Assembly: GCF_003073045.1 (NCBI RefSeq)
Contig: NC_037603.1
Span: forward strand, 18,544,192 to 18,608,191
Direction of reading: 5' to 3'
DNA length: 64,000 nt
Source: Pomacea canaliculata
Taxonomy: Eukaryota; Mollusca; Gastropoda; Architaenioglossa; Ampullariidae
Position 1 is the first letter of the stretch. Each line of letters opens with the position of its first letter. Shown here one piece after another: positions 22,831-34,803 of the stretch. Below the pieces are notes generated by a model, which had not been told where the DNA came from, searched no databases, and worked only from the letters and a program-made list of their open reading frames with translations. The translations under genes were made by a program, and so were the position numbers.

Positions 22831-24560
22831 GCAATAATGATGATGATGTTATTTCTTTATTCAGTTCTTGGAATGTCATCTGATGCCTACAACATCAGAT
22901 TCTGTTGGTTACATCCATAGCAACATTGGATGGCTGTACATAAGCATTATATCTTTGTGTGTGTATATATATATAATATTTGTCTTCAGTAAGTGTTTAG
23001 AGTTTTGCAAGATCCACTGCATAGGACTGTCGTGTTTGCGTTTGCGGGTGGCAAGATAACCCATCCCGGTGGTCAGTCTTGACCTGCTGCTGGACATCTG
23101 CCGTAGATGGAAACATCAACAAACCTGCCACCACAAGTGAAACTCGAGGCCCGCTGACCAGCCAAAGAAAACGATGCAGCCAGACTTGAGTTCATGGAAG
23201 ACAGAACTACTAACACTTACCGTGACTAAGGCTTATGGAAAGCATTAAAAATAAAACCAATACAGTATCTCAAAGTTATTATTGCATCCAAATATAATAA
23301 GTCGTTCCCTTAAAAAAAAGAATCCTTGCATAAGTGTACTTTTTTTGAAACACAATTTTGTAAGCTTTGCCGAAACAAAATTATTATGATTGGTTGTTTT
23401 TTTTTTTGGTAGCTGAACATGATAAAAATTGCTTCTTTCATGAAAAAAAAAGTTAAAATACATTCATGGTTCTGCACAAAACTGGTTTGTTCCTAATCTT
23501 AATTTTGCTAGTCAGTGTGATGCCGACGAAAGATGAACCGTTTGAGATTCTGTAGACATTTTCGCCTGCGGTCCCCTGCCTTGGTTCTTGGTCCCTTCTG
23601 CCTGCTTGAAAGAGAGATGGAAAACTAGTGAAGTAGATTGCTGATTATGTTTCTGTATTTTAATCCTTTCCTTCTTACATTGACAAGCGATCTCTGTTGA
23701 GTTGGTTGCCTAGGTAACTATTACCTTCATCCCCATTTCACTGATCCATGATCCTCTTTAAAAACCTATCAGTTATTGACCTTCGACATTTAGCCCGTTG
23801 ATTATTTTGACGACTGAACGGTTCATCAGCTCAGCTTCACAAAGAGTCTACCTCCCGCTGCTAGACATGCCTCCCTCTCCCCAACATGCTGCTTCAATCT
23901 TTTTAGTCTCGAAACATTTACGGGAGTTTAAGACCCTCTACAATACGGATTTGGGGCCCTATGAGGCGAAGACTTTTTTAGAATTTAAAAAAAAAAATTA
24001 ATAATCAATTTTACTATGACTGGTCCTTCACAGTATAATTTGATTTATTTCCCAGGTAGACATTTGCTTTTCTCTGTTTCTTGTTTCATGGACTTCGTTG
24101 TTTGTTTGTTGTTTTGTTTTGGTTTTGTTTGTTTTTTGTCAAATTTCGAGTATTTCAACAACTGAGATGTTTCTCAGCCTGTTTACAAGCAGATGGTTTG
24201 TTTTGTTTATAGTAATTGGTCTTCCGGATAGAAATTTGGAACCATTTCCTTCGGCATGTGGTCTCACTCTGGTGCCACTAGCAAACTATGAATCTCCCGC
24301 CTGGACACTGGGCACTGCCGACTGCGTGCACACATCCACCGCCTGGGGCTGTTAACATCGAAAACTACTCATGCGAGACAGACCCACGGTCCCTGATTAT
24401 ATCTGTAGTCTGCCCACGACACAGACACAGAACTGTGGCCTCATGGAGCCATACTGGAAGAGAAACAAATGGGGCACCAAAGAAAATATGGAGAAAACAA
24501 ACCATTTCATAACCACACCAAGACCTGAAGTTTGACAAAAGATCTGGTTTCAAATATCTG
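22831..24560. other. Intergenic, no gene seen
   Basis: AT-rich, with a short TA run near 22964 and T-rich runs near 23395 and 24100. No open frame has a recognisable product. Confidence 0.5.
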
Positions 24561-24569
24561 GATCCTATT

Positions 24570-24690
24570 TGCCGTTGTTGAGCAGTGGTTGAGTGGTACA
24601 AAGCTTCCCCCTTCCCACCAAAAAAAAAGAGAAAGAGGGGGTTATCCAAAGATACGGCTCAAATCCAGACACGTCCCATATCTATATACA
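24570..24690 (+). repeat. Degenerate tRNA-like SINE
   Basis: GAGCAGTGGTTGAGTGGTAC resembles an A-box region and GGCTCAAATCC a B-box, with a purine-rich insertion between them. Weakly supported. Confidence 0.35.
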
Positions 24691-25430
24691 TTTATCTTAC
24701 ATTTTCTGCAATTTACCATGGGTTGGTGTATAGTAGTTTACTTTTTTTTTTGTTTTTGGTTTTTTTAGGAGGTGTCCACCCAGGTGGAAGGTGATCCTAA
24801 AACCAAACTCCTGGGACACGATGGAATGCTGGGGAACAAAGACGCTGCATAATTCGGAAACGAGACGAACAAGCATCAGTGGATTATTCATGGACCTTTG
24901 AAGAACTTTAAGAGACATCTCAGACAAAAATTCAACTTTAGGGGCAATGAACACAGACACGAGCAGCAAGACCTCTGTCACGATGGTGATTATTTAACCG
25001 AATAATCTTTATCCACTTGACGACAACTCCTTTCCAGCCTCAATCATCCAAGCCTTTGTCCATGTGACTGTGACTTTGACTCTCTCGTTCACCTGTACCA
25101 ATGAGCAATCATATATATATATCTGCACACGTACAAGGAAACATTACATCCAGGTTCTAAAATCATTACACAGCTATTGTGTATTACATATAGACGACAT
25201 TAGTTTCATAGCTCAGTAACCGTTTTAACCCTTCTTATACTACAACACTTGTATAAGAACCAAGCAAATTGCTTAGTATTCTCTGTTGTTTTTTTTTTCC
25301 ACGTCAGCATTTCAGTTTGAGAGAGAGAGAAGAAGGTTATTTCCATTGACCTAAGATATTTACTATCATTATCGCTGTCATTCTTTCTACCAAAGAATCC
25401 TGATCGCTTCTGCTGACAACTCCTGTAAAG
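24691..25430. other. Intergenic, no gene seen
   Basis: Low-complexity T runs near 24743 and 25290, and short AT and GA runs near 25110 and 25318. No gene. Confidence 0.5.
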
Positions 25431-26330
25431 CAGACTTTCTGCCGCGGAAAATGACACTTCCACTCCAAGCGGCAAACACTTCATCCTTGCGCCTACTTCC
25501 AAACACCCTCCGACCTTCCAACCCCTGGAAACGTGACCAAATTATATTTCTTTCAACCGCACACGCGCAGATAAAAATCACGACGACAGCGCGGACGGAG
25601 GGAAGGGGACGACGGGAAGGAGGGTGGGAGACTGCGGCGATGAACGGATCAAGCGAAAGGAAGATGACACACACCCTTCTCCCGCACACTCTCAGTTATT
25701 TCCGCTGGAGGATATTGCCGCGTGCGGAGTGAACGACGTCGAGGGTCGAGACGAGGTGAGTCTTCAGCACGGGGGTCACCGCCGCCTGTCGGTGGCCCCG
25801 AAGACGACCCTCGTCATGAATGAGCCCATATGGGCTCGGCAGCTCCCTTCGGTTTCAACCCGCTGTCGGCTCCAGACTCCTCATTTGTCGCACAGCCTCG
25901 GGGCAAAATTTGGACAATTAATAGACCTGTTATCTGCTCGACTAACTTTGCCGCGGTCTCTCAGGGCTCTCGCACAAAAGACTCCGCCCAGGCTTCCACA
26001 GATCCCAGATAATGGCGAGGTCCTGCGCTGCTTTTCTCCTCCCTCACTCCCTCTCTCTCTCTTTCCTCCGCGTGGACAAGAAGCGATTACATCAGGTCTG
26101 TCACGTGGGGTGGGGGTTGACAAATGGTGGGGGAGGGGGTGCATTAGCCCCTTGTAATTCGCGGGTCTGCGCGGGGTGCGTGTAGGGTCTGCAGCAGTGG
26201 GGTCCCTCCCCAAGCAGCGGGAGGGTGTCCGGGCAAGAGAATGGCGTTTCAGTCTTAATTACAGTGATTCTTCGGGACGAGCCAGCTACCTCGCTGCTGT
26301 GTTTGATGTTTCCTGAGGAGCGGGTGTCCC
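25430..26330. promoter_or_regulatory. GC-rich island with palindrome (function unknown)
   Basis: Compositionally distinct block with frequent CpG. It contains a perfect 16-bp palindrome, GAGCCCATATGGGCTC, at 25822-25837, and TCTTAATTACAG near 26255. A 177-residue open frame (25624-26157) lacks family resemblance and overlaps others on the opposite strand, so it is not called a gene. Confidence 0.25.
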
Positions 26331-26569
26331 TGGAGACTTCCCAGCCGCTTACCGGAGATTTCTGGCCGCTACCACAGTATGAAAATCGCCCTCTATCGGA
26401 TTAAAAATTCGAAAGCAGGCTTAATTTCAGGCTTAAGTGTGACGATTATTAAAAAAATACTTTTCTTTTTTTATAGTTGTGTGCTTTTCATCTTATTCTG
26501 ATATAATTTTGCTCAGAGTAGGAAAAAATATACATGAACAGTATTTCCAGAAGGTAAAGCGACTTTTGT

Positions 26570-26690
26570 CAGAGGTGGCTCGATAGCGCAGTGGGAAACC
26601 TGTCAAGTGAAGATTGTATTGACCATGACCATTTAACATTTGCAAATTCGTGATGTGGAATCTTTCAACCACAAATAATCATTAATTTAT
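26570..26690 (+). repeat. tRNA-derived SINE head, plus strand
   Basis: GGTGGCTCGATAGCGCAGTG opens a short copy that matches the minus-strand head at 19540-19690. The B-box region is eroded. Confidence 0.45.
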
Positions 26691-27900
26691 TTTTTAAAGT
26701 AATTAAAAACCTGCGTCTATTGGCGTTTATATGACTCTTACTGATCATCAAAATCGCTTGGACAGACCCAGCGCGCGCTGTACTAGAACTTGCTAAAGTT
26801 ACCATGACGCCATATTACCACTCTAAGTATCTTGTAGACCAGCATGGAACAGGAACGGATCACCTGCCACCTCGTTATTTTATTTTTTAAATTAAAGAAC
26901 TAAAATAGTTAAAGGGACCTATTTTTTTTAATCAAAGAAATAAAGTAGAGAAAACACAAAGCATTCCAGATCGACAGCTGTAAGGTTGACGAAATATACT
27001 AAAATATATTGGCAAGACTTTTCTAAATACTGAGAAGCTTTACGAGGAATAATATGGTGGATGTCAGCTTCAGGCAGCCCCAGCCAGAGTCCATCCATTA
27101 GTCTGAGCTCAGAGGCTCCACTAATGTACATGTTTAAAAGTGAAACGGACTTGCCTGAACACTGATCACAATTTTGACCATCTTGAGACATGCTGGACTT
27201 AAATAATGTTACTAATTAAATTATGAAAATTATTAATAATTGTAAAGGGTTGCACATAAGTATACGCACCTCCTGAAACGTTTTCAAAGTTGTTGACACT
27301 GGATTTCATGTGGGACAGGTAGAGTGTGTTTGTCTGTCTATCAAATATGATTTGTCTCTGATGCCAAATGGAGGTCGGTCTTTGGGTCGGTAGTCTTTAC
27401 ATAATCGGTCTTGTGAGACAGCAAACAGCTTTTTCTCATGCACCTGCGACGATTTCAGTGTCCTTATGACAAAATCAGATAACCATCAGTCAGAGTGATC
27501 ATTCCTGATAACTGCAGGACAGTGTATTTTGGATTATTGTGGATGTGTTTAGATAGGAATAAAGTTTAAAATATAACTGTGATTTTTCCATAATTTGTTT
27601 GCGTGTTTTATAAAATGCAAACTGTATTTCAGAATGAATGAAATAAAGATAATAAAGCGATACATTAGTATTAATATTATAATGCATGATATAGCAGCTT
27701 GTTTGTACATTTAGAAACTCTGGTTATGCTTGTCTTTCTAGACCCAATCAATCAGACAATAAACAAAAGTAATTGTTTAAGATCCATGCTGTTTTAACAA
27801 AATTTATGTCAATTAATTTAAGAAAATAATTACAACTGAAATTTTACCATTTGACTTTATGAAGGGAGTACAAAGGTTTATAACAAGAATTATTTTGTGT
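26691..27900. other. Intergenic, no gene seen
   Basis: AT-rich with only short open frames and no repeats of note. Confidence 0.5.
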
Positions 27901-28019
27901 GAAAAACTCCCTCCTTGTCCTCAACTCATTACTTCATTGTCAAGTCAGAGACAGCTGACTGGAGACCCACAAAGAACAAAAGAAAAAAAAAAAACCCTCT
28001 CACTATCGGCAAGTCGGAA

Positions 28020-28330
28020 ATGGACATTAGACAAGCCATGGTTACAAGGCTATCGTGGGATGGACCAATTAGCGACTCGGGGGTTGAGCCTTCCGATGGC
28101 TGGCGTCGCGCCTTCGTTTTGCCGCCTTTTTACAACTTTTCGACGACTTCTTTCACTCGCCAAAGACCGGCGAACCAATTAACACTCCTCCTTTTTAAGC
28201 TGCGCCCTCCGCTGGAATTAATTGGCGCGAGCGTTTTGCTGAGGTCTGGAAGTTTCCGCACGGTGAGCGTGGACTGCCATCCTTTTGTGCGCGCGCAAAG
28301 TCAAAGAGTTGAACGTGGCTTCGGGGCATG
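28020..28330. promoter_or_regulatory. GC-rich patch with homeodomain-like cores (function unknown)
   Basis: A local GC-rich segment holding CCAATTAACACTCC and GGAATTAATTGGCGCG near 28175-28230. It resembles the other GC islands of this intergenic tract. Regulatory role is inference only. Confidence 0.2.
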
Positions 28331-29039
28331 AATAGACCTCAGGGAGGTTTACAAAAAAATCGGTGTCATCTGGGTTTAGTGTCATGAGCCTGTCGAAAGG
28401 CTTCTTTTGGCGACCTCTAATTATCAGGCAGCAGAACTTTTAATTATGTGAGACCAGATATTGTAATCCGATTTTGCACCATCCACTGTGAGCGCAGGAT
28501 ACAGAAAACGCTTTTGCTTACATCAGGAGATTCTTTCGCTGTCGCTCCTGCAGGAATCTGGCACAGAGTGGAACAAAGTCTAGATTGTTCTAGTGATTTC
28601 TGAACTGTGAGAAAAGCTCAAAGAAAATATAGCCTGCTGTTTGGGGCTCTACTGGAGGATTTATGATGTTTGTATATATGGTTGGGTAAGTTCGTCCTTC
28701 GCGGTATTTGTCACACCAAACAGCTCTTGAGGTTAGCGGGGTTGACCCCTCGCAAAACACGCTCGGAACCATCTAACCAGATGAGCTCTGTTTGGCGATC
28801 TCGTCCACTTAACCTGACGTGGAGTGATTCATCTCTCTGGTGCCACCGTCATTGTCTCCTTTGGTCCAAATCCAGTAATCGTCCCTTGATAATGTGCTAA
28901 ACGAAGGAAATCAGAGGCCACTAAACCCGATTGGTACGATCTCTGAGGAGGTGGAGGAAATGACATCCGGGGACGGTGAGTCGGGTCAAGTAGAGGAAGA
29001 ATGTGGTCTGTCACTCCGGAGAGGCCTCCCTTGCTTCTC

Positions 29040-29440
29040 AGTGTTGAGTGACCGCCGTAGGCTCGCAAGATAGTAGAATGTCCATTGGTTTTTCAGAAAT
29101 GCTTTGGATATCATAAAGAAATCCAAATAATGCACTGTGCTCCTGAAACTGTTTCAATCTGTCTTCAATGGACGCAGTGGCCGTGTCTACGACAGCATTA
29201 AAAAAAACTGACTTCGAAATGTTCAGCAGGGTCTTCTATTGTGTCGTCGGCAGCCTCGTAGTCAAATTGTCGTTTAGTTCTTCTTTTTCTTGGTACTTGG
29301 TCTTTCTCAAAGCTTGGCTGTATTTCTAACTCGCATGCAATCTCTGTTGCATCTGCTAACACTTGCTTGAATCCCTTATCACTTCTCAGCTTCTTGAGAT
29401 ATTCCAGGGTTTGATGCATCTGCTTTATATACCCCCCCAT
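29040..29440 (-). pseudogene. hAT-superfamily (ZMYM-type) transposase fragment, frameshifted
   Basis: The minus strand encodes EYLKKLRSDKGFKQVLADA, then QPSFEKDQVPRKRRTKRQFD, then a T-rich run near 29208. Beyond it the frame shifts by one base and continues VVDTATASIEDRLKQF and HSALFGFLYDIQSI. This succession (charged KRRTKRQFDYE linker, then VVDT...SIEDR...LFGFLYD) is known from the RNase H-like core of hAT transposases of the ZMYM1/DUF4371 type. BED/TTF finger and C-terminal dimerisation regions are not visible, nor are inverted repeats. It is a short dead copy. Confidence 0.7.
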
Positions 29441-30110
29441 ACACACACACTGACGCTCACAGAGTCCATCACATATTGATAGGTAGTATATCACGTGATT
29501 ACATCACTCTTGTCTACACGTCCTACTCGATGCCCGGGAGACAAACCCACATCATTTCTACACACAGATTATCTTTTTTTTTTTTGTTCGTCCAGCGCGT
29601 GCAATCATTCATGCATTTAGTTGAAAGACAAGACTTATCACTGACCACCCACCGACTTATAAAAATCAACCAACCTGACTTTGTATGTCGGAATGTACAG
29701 CCCACCCGGCAGGACCTGGAAGACAAAGGTTTAGAGCTGCTGCTTGCCTCACCTACTCGAGGTTATACTCGTGCTGCACAGAGCTTCTGTATGTGAAAGG
29801 TATTCCACACGACTTAATACTTGGAACATGGATGAAACTGAAAGAAGCAAACTGGAAATGTAGTTTCGATTTCGATGACACACTTCACGCTGATGAAATG
29901 CTGCGTGGCTCTGTTTATAACTCGTGGTCTCGTGCTGAGAGATGAGGTAAGCCATACCTGGCGGGGATCCGAGCAACAGGAATTTCCGAACCAGAGCCTG
30001 AATGTTGATATCAACTTAGACCCACCATAGGAACTGGGAGACGAAGGGTACCATTCTGTCCACTGTGCTTAATGAAAATGAGCGCTGATGCTAAATGTAA
30101 AATGTTTAAA
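29441..30110. other. Intergenic, no gene seen
   Basis: Several overlapping short open frames, none recognisable. A poly(T) run lies near 29574. Confidence 0.4.
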
Positions 30111-30114
30111 GTAG

Positions 30115-30320
30115 ACAGCTAAAGTGGCAGTGAAAGTGGTTCATCGTGTCCAGGGCAGGAGCCAAGAGGATTAACCCTCTTCTTTGTCCCATTTTTTTAC
30201 TTTTCTGATAAACGAAGTCCCCAATTGTTGCAAAGCATGAGTTGATCCCTTCACCTGCCCGAGCAGTTATTGAACCAGCGACCTTGTAATCCACACTGGA
30301 GTTCAATAACAATGAGGTTA
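30115..30320 (-). repeat. tRNA-derived SINE, minus strand
   Basis: The reverse complement contains AAGGTCGCTGGTTCAATAAC, a clear B-box (GGTTCAATAAC), preceded by an A-box-like CAGCTTAACCTC. The body and tail run down to about 30115. Confidence 0.55.
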
Positions 30321-32000
30321 AGCTGCATGTAAAGAAAACTATTACCAGACGACAAAGCAGTCAGGTCACACAAGCTGAAACCATTAACTGTAATTTATAA
30401 TTTTACCTCCACTCATTTGTAAATTAAATTTCCAGCCTGCTAAGGAATGCAAACGTTATAGACATTTGCAGTACATCTACCAAAGAAATAAGGCAAACAT
30501 TCAGGACTGGCAGAATGAAACAAGCTCAAGAGTTCATCTGCGCTGTTTTAAGGCTACACCTGCAAATTGATTGGGAAAGGAGACAGGACATAAAGCAGAC
30601 AGCTACGGTTTCCCCCTCCTTGTTGCATAAGCTATCCTGTTTCCACTCACACCGCTGGACTTTCATGACTATCAACTTTCGTTTTGCTAGAAAAGGTTCT
30701 TGTAGACGGAATTTAGATATAACTAGTATATACAAGAGGTTTTTGAATTCTACATTTGTTGTCCTCCATTTACTTAAGAGGTGGTCAAGGCTAATGTATC
30801 CCTACTTATCACCCTACAACATATGCAAGTATACATCACGCACACATACATACTAACCATACATACATATAAACATCGCTAGTAACAAGACCACTTCAAG
30901 GATCAATCGCTAATAATAATGAAAATAATTTTTAAGTGCTTATAGTTATGTCTAAAAAAGTCACACGAAAGATGAATGTGACATGAGATGAATGTGACAT
31001 TTTTATTTCCTTCTTTCATTCATTCTCTCTTCTTCTCTGCTATTGCTCAGTGACAACTCCTTGAAGGCCCCTTAAGTAATTTTCTTGAATTGTTTTTATT
31101 AATTACCATTTTGCAAATTAAAAAACATCATTCAAACTGCATTTGATAGTTTCTTTAACACGAGCCCAACATATTCATTGCAAAATATCTCAAAAAGAAA
31201 ACCTGCAAATTCATGCTCTAAAAACTAGAACTAGGAATGTCACATTTTTATCATAAAAGTCAAACAAACAAGTCAAAACAATGTATCTGCTGAAAATTGT
31301 TTCATTCTTTAAACATTGCAAACATAATTTTCTCAATTAACTCAGAATAAGAAATTCTTACAAGAAAATGTAAATTATTCAGTCATTTGGAGTAATTTAT
31401 CCTCCAGTAAGAACAGGATCTTCATATGCATATCAAGGGATACTCGTTAAAAAAAAACAGATTGCAATTATTATGCCATCAAAAAAGAATCAGGAAGCTA
31501 AAAACCTATCCAAACTTTTTGCCTTTATTAGGTCTGTCAATTGCAGTGCTCTGTAAACATTAAAACTTTTAAAAAAAATCAGTAACAGTGTCCATACAAT
31601 AAATGTTAATCACTATATCTAAAACCCACTGTATTAGATATTTAAATAAAAAGTAATACTTTCTGTTTCAACAAATGCTATAGGGAGAACTTTATTTTCC
31701 AGCAAAACAAATAATTTGAAAAAAGAAATAAAGACAAAACAAACCACAAGAAAATAAATACAAGGAAATTCAACAATAGGAAAACCAAGATGAGTGCCTC
31801 AATGTCTACAACATAAATTATTATTTGCCCCCATTCAACTCTCTGACTTCCTTTCCATCAATTACTATTTTCTTCTCCCCTCCACACACACAACCCCAGC
31901 TCCCATCCCTTAATTTTAGCGCATTAGCTGTGATTAAATAATACAAAAATGTTGAATAAACCTGTATATGTCAATATGATAACATACTTTAAACAGCTGC
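30321..32000. other. Intergenic, AT-rich, no gene seen
   Basis: Strongly AT-rich. A GATGAATGTGACAT motif is tandemly repeated near 30970-30999. No coding signal. Confidence 0.5.
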
Positions 32001-32049
32001 ACATTTTAATCATTGATAAATTTCTTACAGCCAGGTGATACCTGTACCT

Positions 32050-33012
32050 GATGGAGGACAAGTCCTTTAAAGCACCTTTACACACACTGCAGAGGTATTT
32101 AAGGTTTAACATCTCTCCCCTCTGTAGCTTATTATATGCATTTTCATATACACTGCTCTCAACTAGTCTCTTGAAGTGAACTGAGGATCACAGTGAATCA
32201 CAATGTCATATTTTAAACCAAAGAAATGACCTGAAACAGCTTTACACAAACGGCAGTGGTGAGGTGTAACACAGTAACAAATGAGCATGTGTAGTTTGAA
32301 ATTGAATGACCTAATCCCAGCATTACAAATATGGCACTAGGAAGGCACTTTAACACCTCTAGCCTTCATCAGCCTTCATGTTTTCAAAATAGATCAGCTA
32401 AAATCAGCTTTCCACACTTTGCAAGGATGATGACTTGATAAGAACTTCAAAGAAGCTTTACCTAGCATGCACGGGTAACAACAAAGACCATCATAGGTCA
32501 TCATCTGTGTTTGTAAAGTAGATGAACACCTAAAAGCAGATTTACACACAATGCACTTGACACATCACTGTAGATTAGCATGTGCATTTTCTAAGCAGGC
32601 GAGGACTTGAAAGCAACTTTAAACACATCAGACTGGTGAGGTTTAGAATCACTGTGACTCACCTTGTGTCTTTTGAAAGTAGAAAAAAGTCTAAAAAAAA
32701 GCTGTACATACACTGCACGGGTAAGATTCAACATAATTATGAATTAGATTGTGTCTTTTCAAACCAATTGAAGAAGTTAAAAGCAGATTACCACACACTT
32801 CAACGGTAAGATTTGTTATTTCTATGGACCTGCAAATGCTGTTTCAAATGAAATAAACTTTTGAAGGCAATGTTACACACACTGCACTTGTGAGGCTTAT
32901 CACTGTGAACCTGTCCTGCTGTTTCCAAGCATTTTGATTTTTTAAAGGCAGCTTTACATATGTTGCACTGGTAAGGGTTCTTGCTGCTGTGGATTTGCCT
33001 ATGTTTTGTCAA
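32050..33012 (-). pseudogene. Fossil C2H2 finger array downstream of the zinc-finger stop codon
   Basis: Immediately beyond the stop of the zinc-finger gene the same frame resumes with two nearly intact fingers, CNICKAAFKKSKC and CSVCNIAFKSLFHLKQHLQVH-like (32800-33012). Farther down, remnants recur at about 84-bp steps, near 32790, 32715, 32630 and 32550, with irregular ones to about 32060. Examples are CIVCKSAFRCSS, CKVWKADFS (then stop) and CSVCKGALKDLSSIRYRYH. Decay increases with distance from the stop. This is former coding sequence, now presumably 3' UTR. Confidence 0.75.
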
Positions 33013-33036
33013 ATAGGATAATGTTTTAAATACAGC

Positions 33037-34803
33037 TTAACAAACACTGCTCTGGTAACGCTTCTCATCACTGTGAACCTGCCTATGTCGTTTCAAATAG
33101 GATAATCTTTTAAATGCAGCTTTACAAACCCTGCACTGGTGAGGCTTCTCATCACTGTGAACCTGCCTATGTTGTTTCAAATGGTATGATCTTTTAAATG
33201 CAGCTTTACACACACTGCACTTATGAGGCTTCTGATCACTGTGAACCAGCATATGTTGTTTCAAACATGATAATCTTTTAAATGCAGCTTTACATACACT
33301 GCACTGGTGAGGCTTCTCATCATTGTGAACCCTCATGTGCTCTTTTAAATCAGATGATCTTTTAAATGCAGCTTTACAAACCCTGCACTGGTGAGGCTTC
33401 TCATCACTGTGAACCTGCCTATGTTGTTTCAAATCGTATGATCTTTTAAATGCAGCTTTACATACACTGCACTGGTGAGGCTTCTCATCACTGTGAACCT
33501 GCCCATGTTGTTTCAAATCGTATGATCTTTTAAATGCAGCTTTACACACACTGCACTTATGAGGCTTCTCATTACTGTGAACCTGCCTATGTCGTTTCAA
33601 ATCGGATAATTTTTTAAATGCAGCTTTACAAACCCTGCACTGGTGATGATTCTCATCACTGTGAACCTGCCTATGTTGTTTCAAATGGTATGATCTTTTA
33701 AATGCAGCTTTACATACACTGCACTGGTGATGCTTCTCATCATTGTGAACCATCATGTGCACTTTTAAATTAGATGATCTTGTGAAGGCAGCTTTACACA
33801 TACTGCACTGGTGAGGCTTCTTATCACGGTGAACCCTCATTTGACTTTTCAAATCAGATAATCTTTTGAAGGCAGCTTTGCATGTTCTGCACTTGTGAGG
33901 TTTACCAGTGTGGTCCGACATGTGTTTTTTGTGCAAGGATGAAAAATGGAATGTAGACATACACACTTTGCACTTATCAGATTCAATATCACTATTACAG
34001 TGCTGTTTTTCTGACTCAGTACTGAAGTTTGCTTCTGTCACATTTACATTTCTCTCATGCTGAGGACTTTCAGTCACAATATCCATCACCTGTGTAGTTT
34101 TACATCCAGCAACATCCACATCTTGAAGTTCAGGTGATGACATGCATGCTAAAATATCTTTATTTTTCCTGCAATTCCACTCCACCTCCTGTGGTACACT
34201 CTGTGCCTTCAAGTTCTCCATTATTGTGGACTGAGTGTGTGATTTTGTCTGCTCTGACTTTACTGCAGCACCAACGCCTTGACCAGAGTGATCTTCATGC
34301 TTGACCTCAGAAGTAACTGGTCCTTTTGCATACTGTGTCTTCACTTCATAGGTATCGCCTTGGCAGATCCAATAAAATTCATTATCACTATCAAGTTGAG
34401 AAACTGCATCCTGGCCAGGCCATGATCTCTCAGTCTTTACTATATGATTATGCTCAGTCATATGTGGCCATTCTGTCTTCACAATGTGACTGTGCTGCTG
34501 TTCAATTTTAATGAAAGAAGTGGAATCTTGAGAATTCATCTCCACTTTCGGAACGTTCTCACACTTCCAGTGTGTCTGTGCAGTTGGATCAATTTTTATA
34601 TTATGGAGTTCTTGGCCGAAGATACTGTCATGCTGCATGAAATCATTCTGTAAACATTTTGTCTCATTATAATCAGAGCAAAATGAACTTTCTGCTTTAG
34701 GTATTACATTATCACTTAGGTCTTCTTGTGCCTCAGCCATATATTTCGTTTCAGTCTCTATGAGTGTACATGGGACCTGCATCTCGCTCTTCATGGAAAA
34801 CAT
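33037..34803 (-). CDS. C2H2 zinc-finger protein, 588 residues, 11 fingers
   Basis: A single open frame, no introns seen. Residues 1-277 are acidic and probably disordered, with no KRAB, BTB, SCAN or ZAD domain recognised. They carry six SUMO-consensus sites (MKSE 4, IKIE 98, VKTE 108 and 122, VKHE 167, VKSE 181). Residues 278-588 hold 11 tandem fingers at a 28-residue period, most of the form CSVCKAAFKRSYxLKQHRQVH with an HSDEKPHQ linker. Finger 2 has Gln for its first His (LKSQMRVH); finger 1 is divergent. The frame ends at the second Cys of a 12th finger, where TAA replaces the usual Lys codon. Fingers 4 and 10 are identical and 6 and 7 nearly so, pointing to recent duplication or gene conversion. 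Likely a nuclear DNA-binding regulator; orthology unknown. The start could also be Met4. Confidence 0.85.
   Translation of the reverse strand: MFSMKSEMQVPCTLIETETKYMAEAQEDLSDNVIPKAESSFCSDYNETKCLQNDFMQHDSIFGQELHNIKIDPTAQTHWKCENVPKVEMNSQDSTSFIKIEQQHSHIVKTEWPHMTEHNHIVKTERSWPGQDAVSQLDSDNEFYWICQGDTYEVKTQYAKGPVTSEVKHEDHSGQGVGAAVKSEQTKSHTQSTIMENLKAQSVPQEVEWNCRKNKDILACMSSPELQDVDVAGCKTTQVMDIVTESPQHERNVNVTEANFSTESEKQHCNSDIESDKCKVCMSTFHFSSLHKKHMSDHTGKPHKCRTCKAAFKRLSDLKSQMRVHRDKKPHQCSMCKAAFTRSSNLKVHMMVHNDEKHHQCSVCKAAFKRSYHLKQHRQVHSDENHHQCRVCKAAFKKLSDLKRHRQVHSNEKPHKCSVCKAAFKRSYDLKQHGQVHSDEKPHQCSVCKAAFKRSYDLKQHRQVHSDEKPHQCRVCKAAFKRSSDLKEHMRVHNDEKPHQCSVCKAAFKRLSCLKQHMLVHSDQKPHKCSVCKAAFKRSYHLKQHRQVHSDEKPHQCRVCKAAFKRLSYLKRHRQVHSDEKRYQSSVC

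Noticed and set aside
25624..26157. 177-codon open frame
   Set aside because: No family resemblance or splice context, and a long frame is open on the opposite strand as well.
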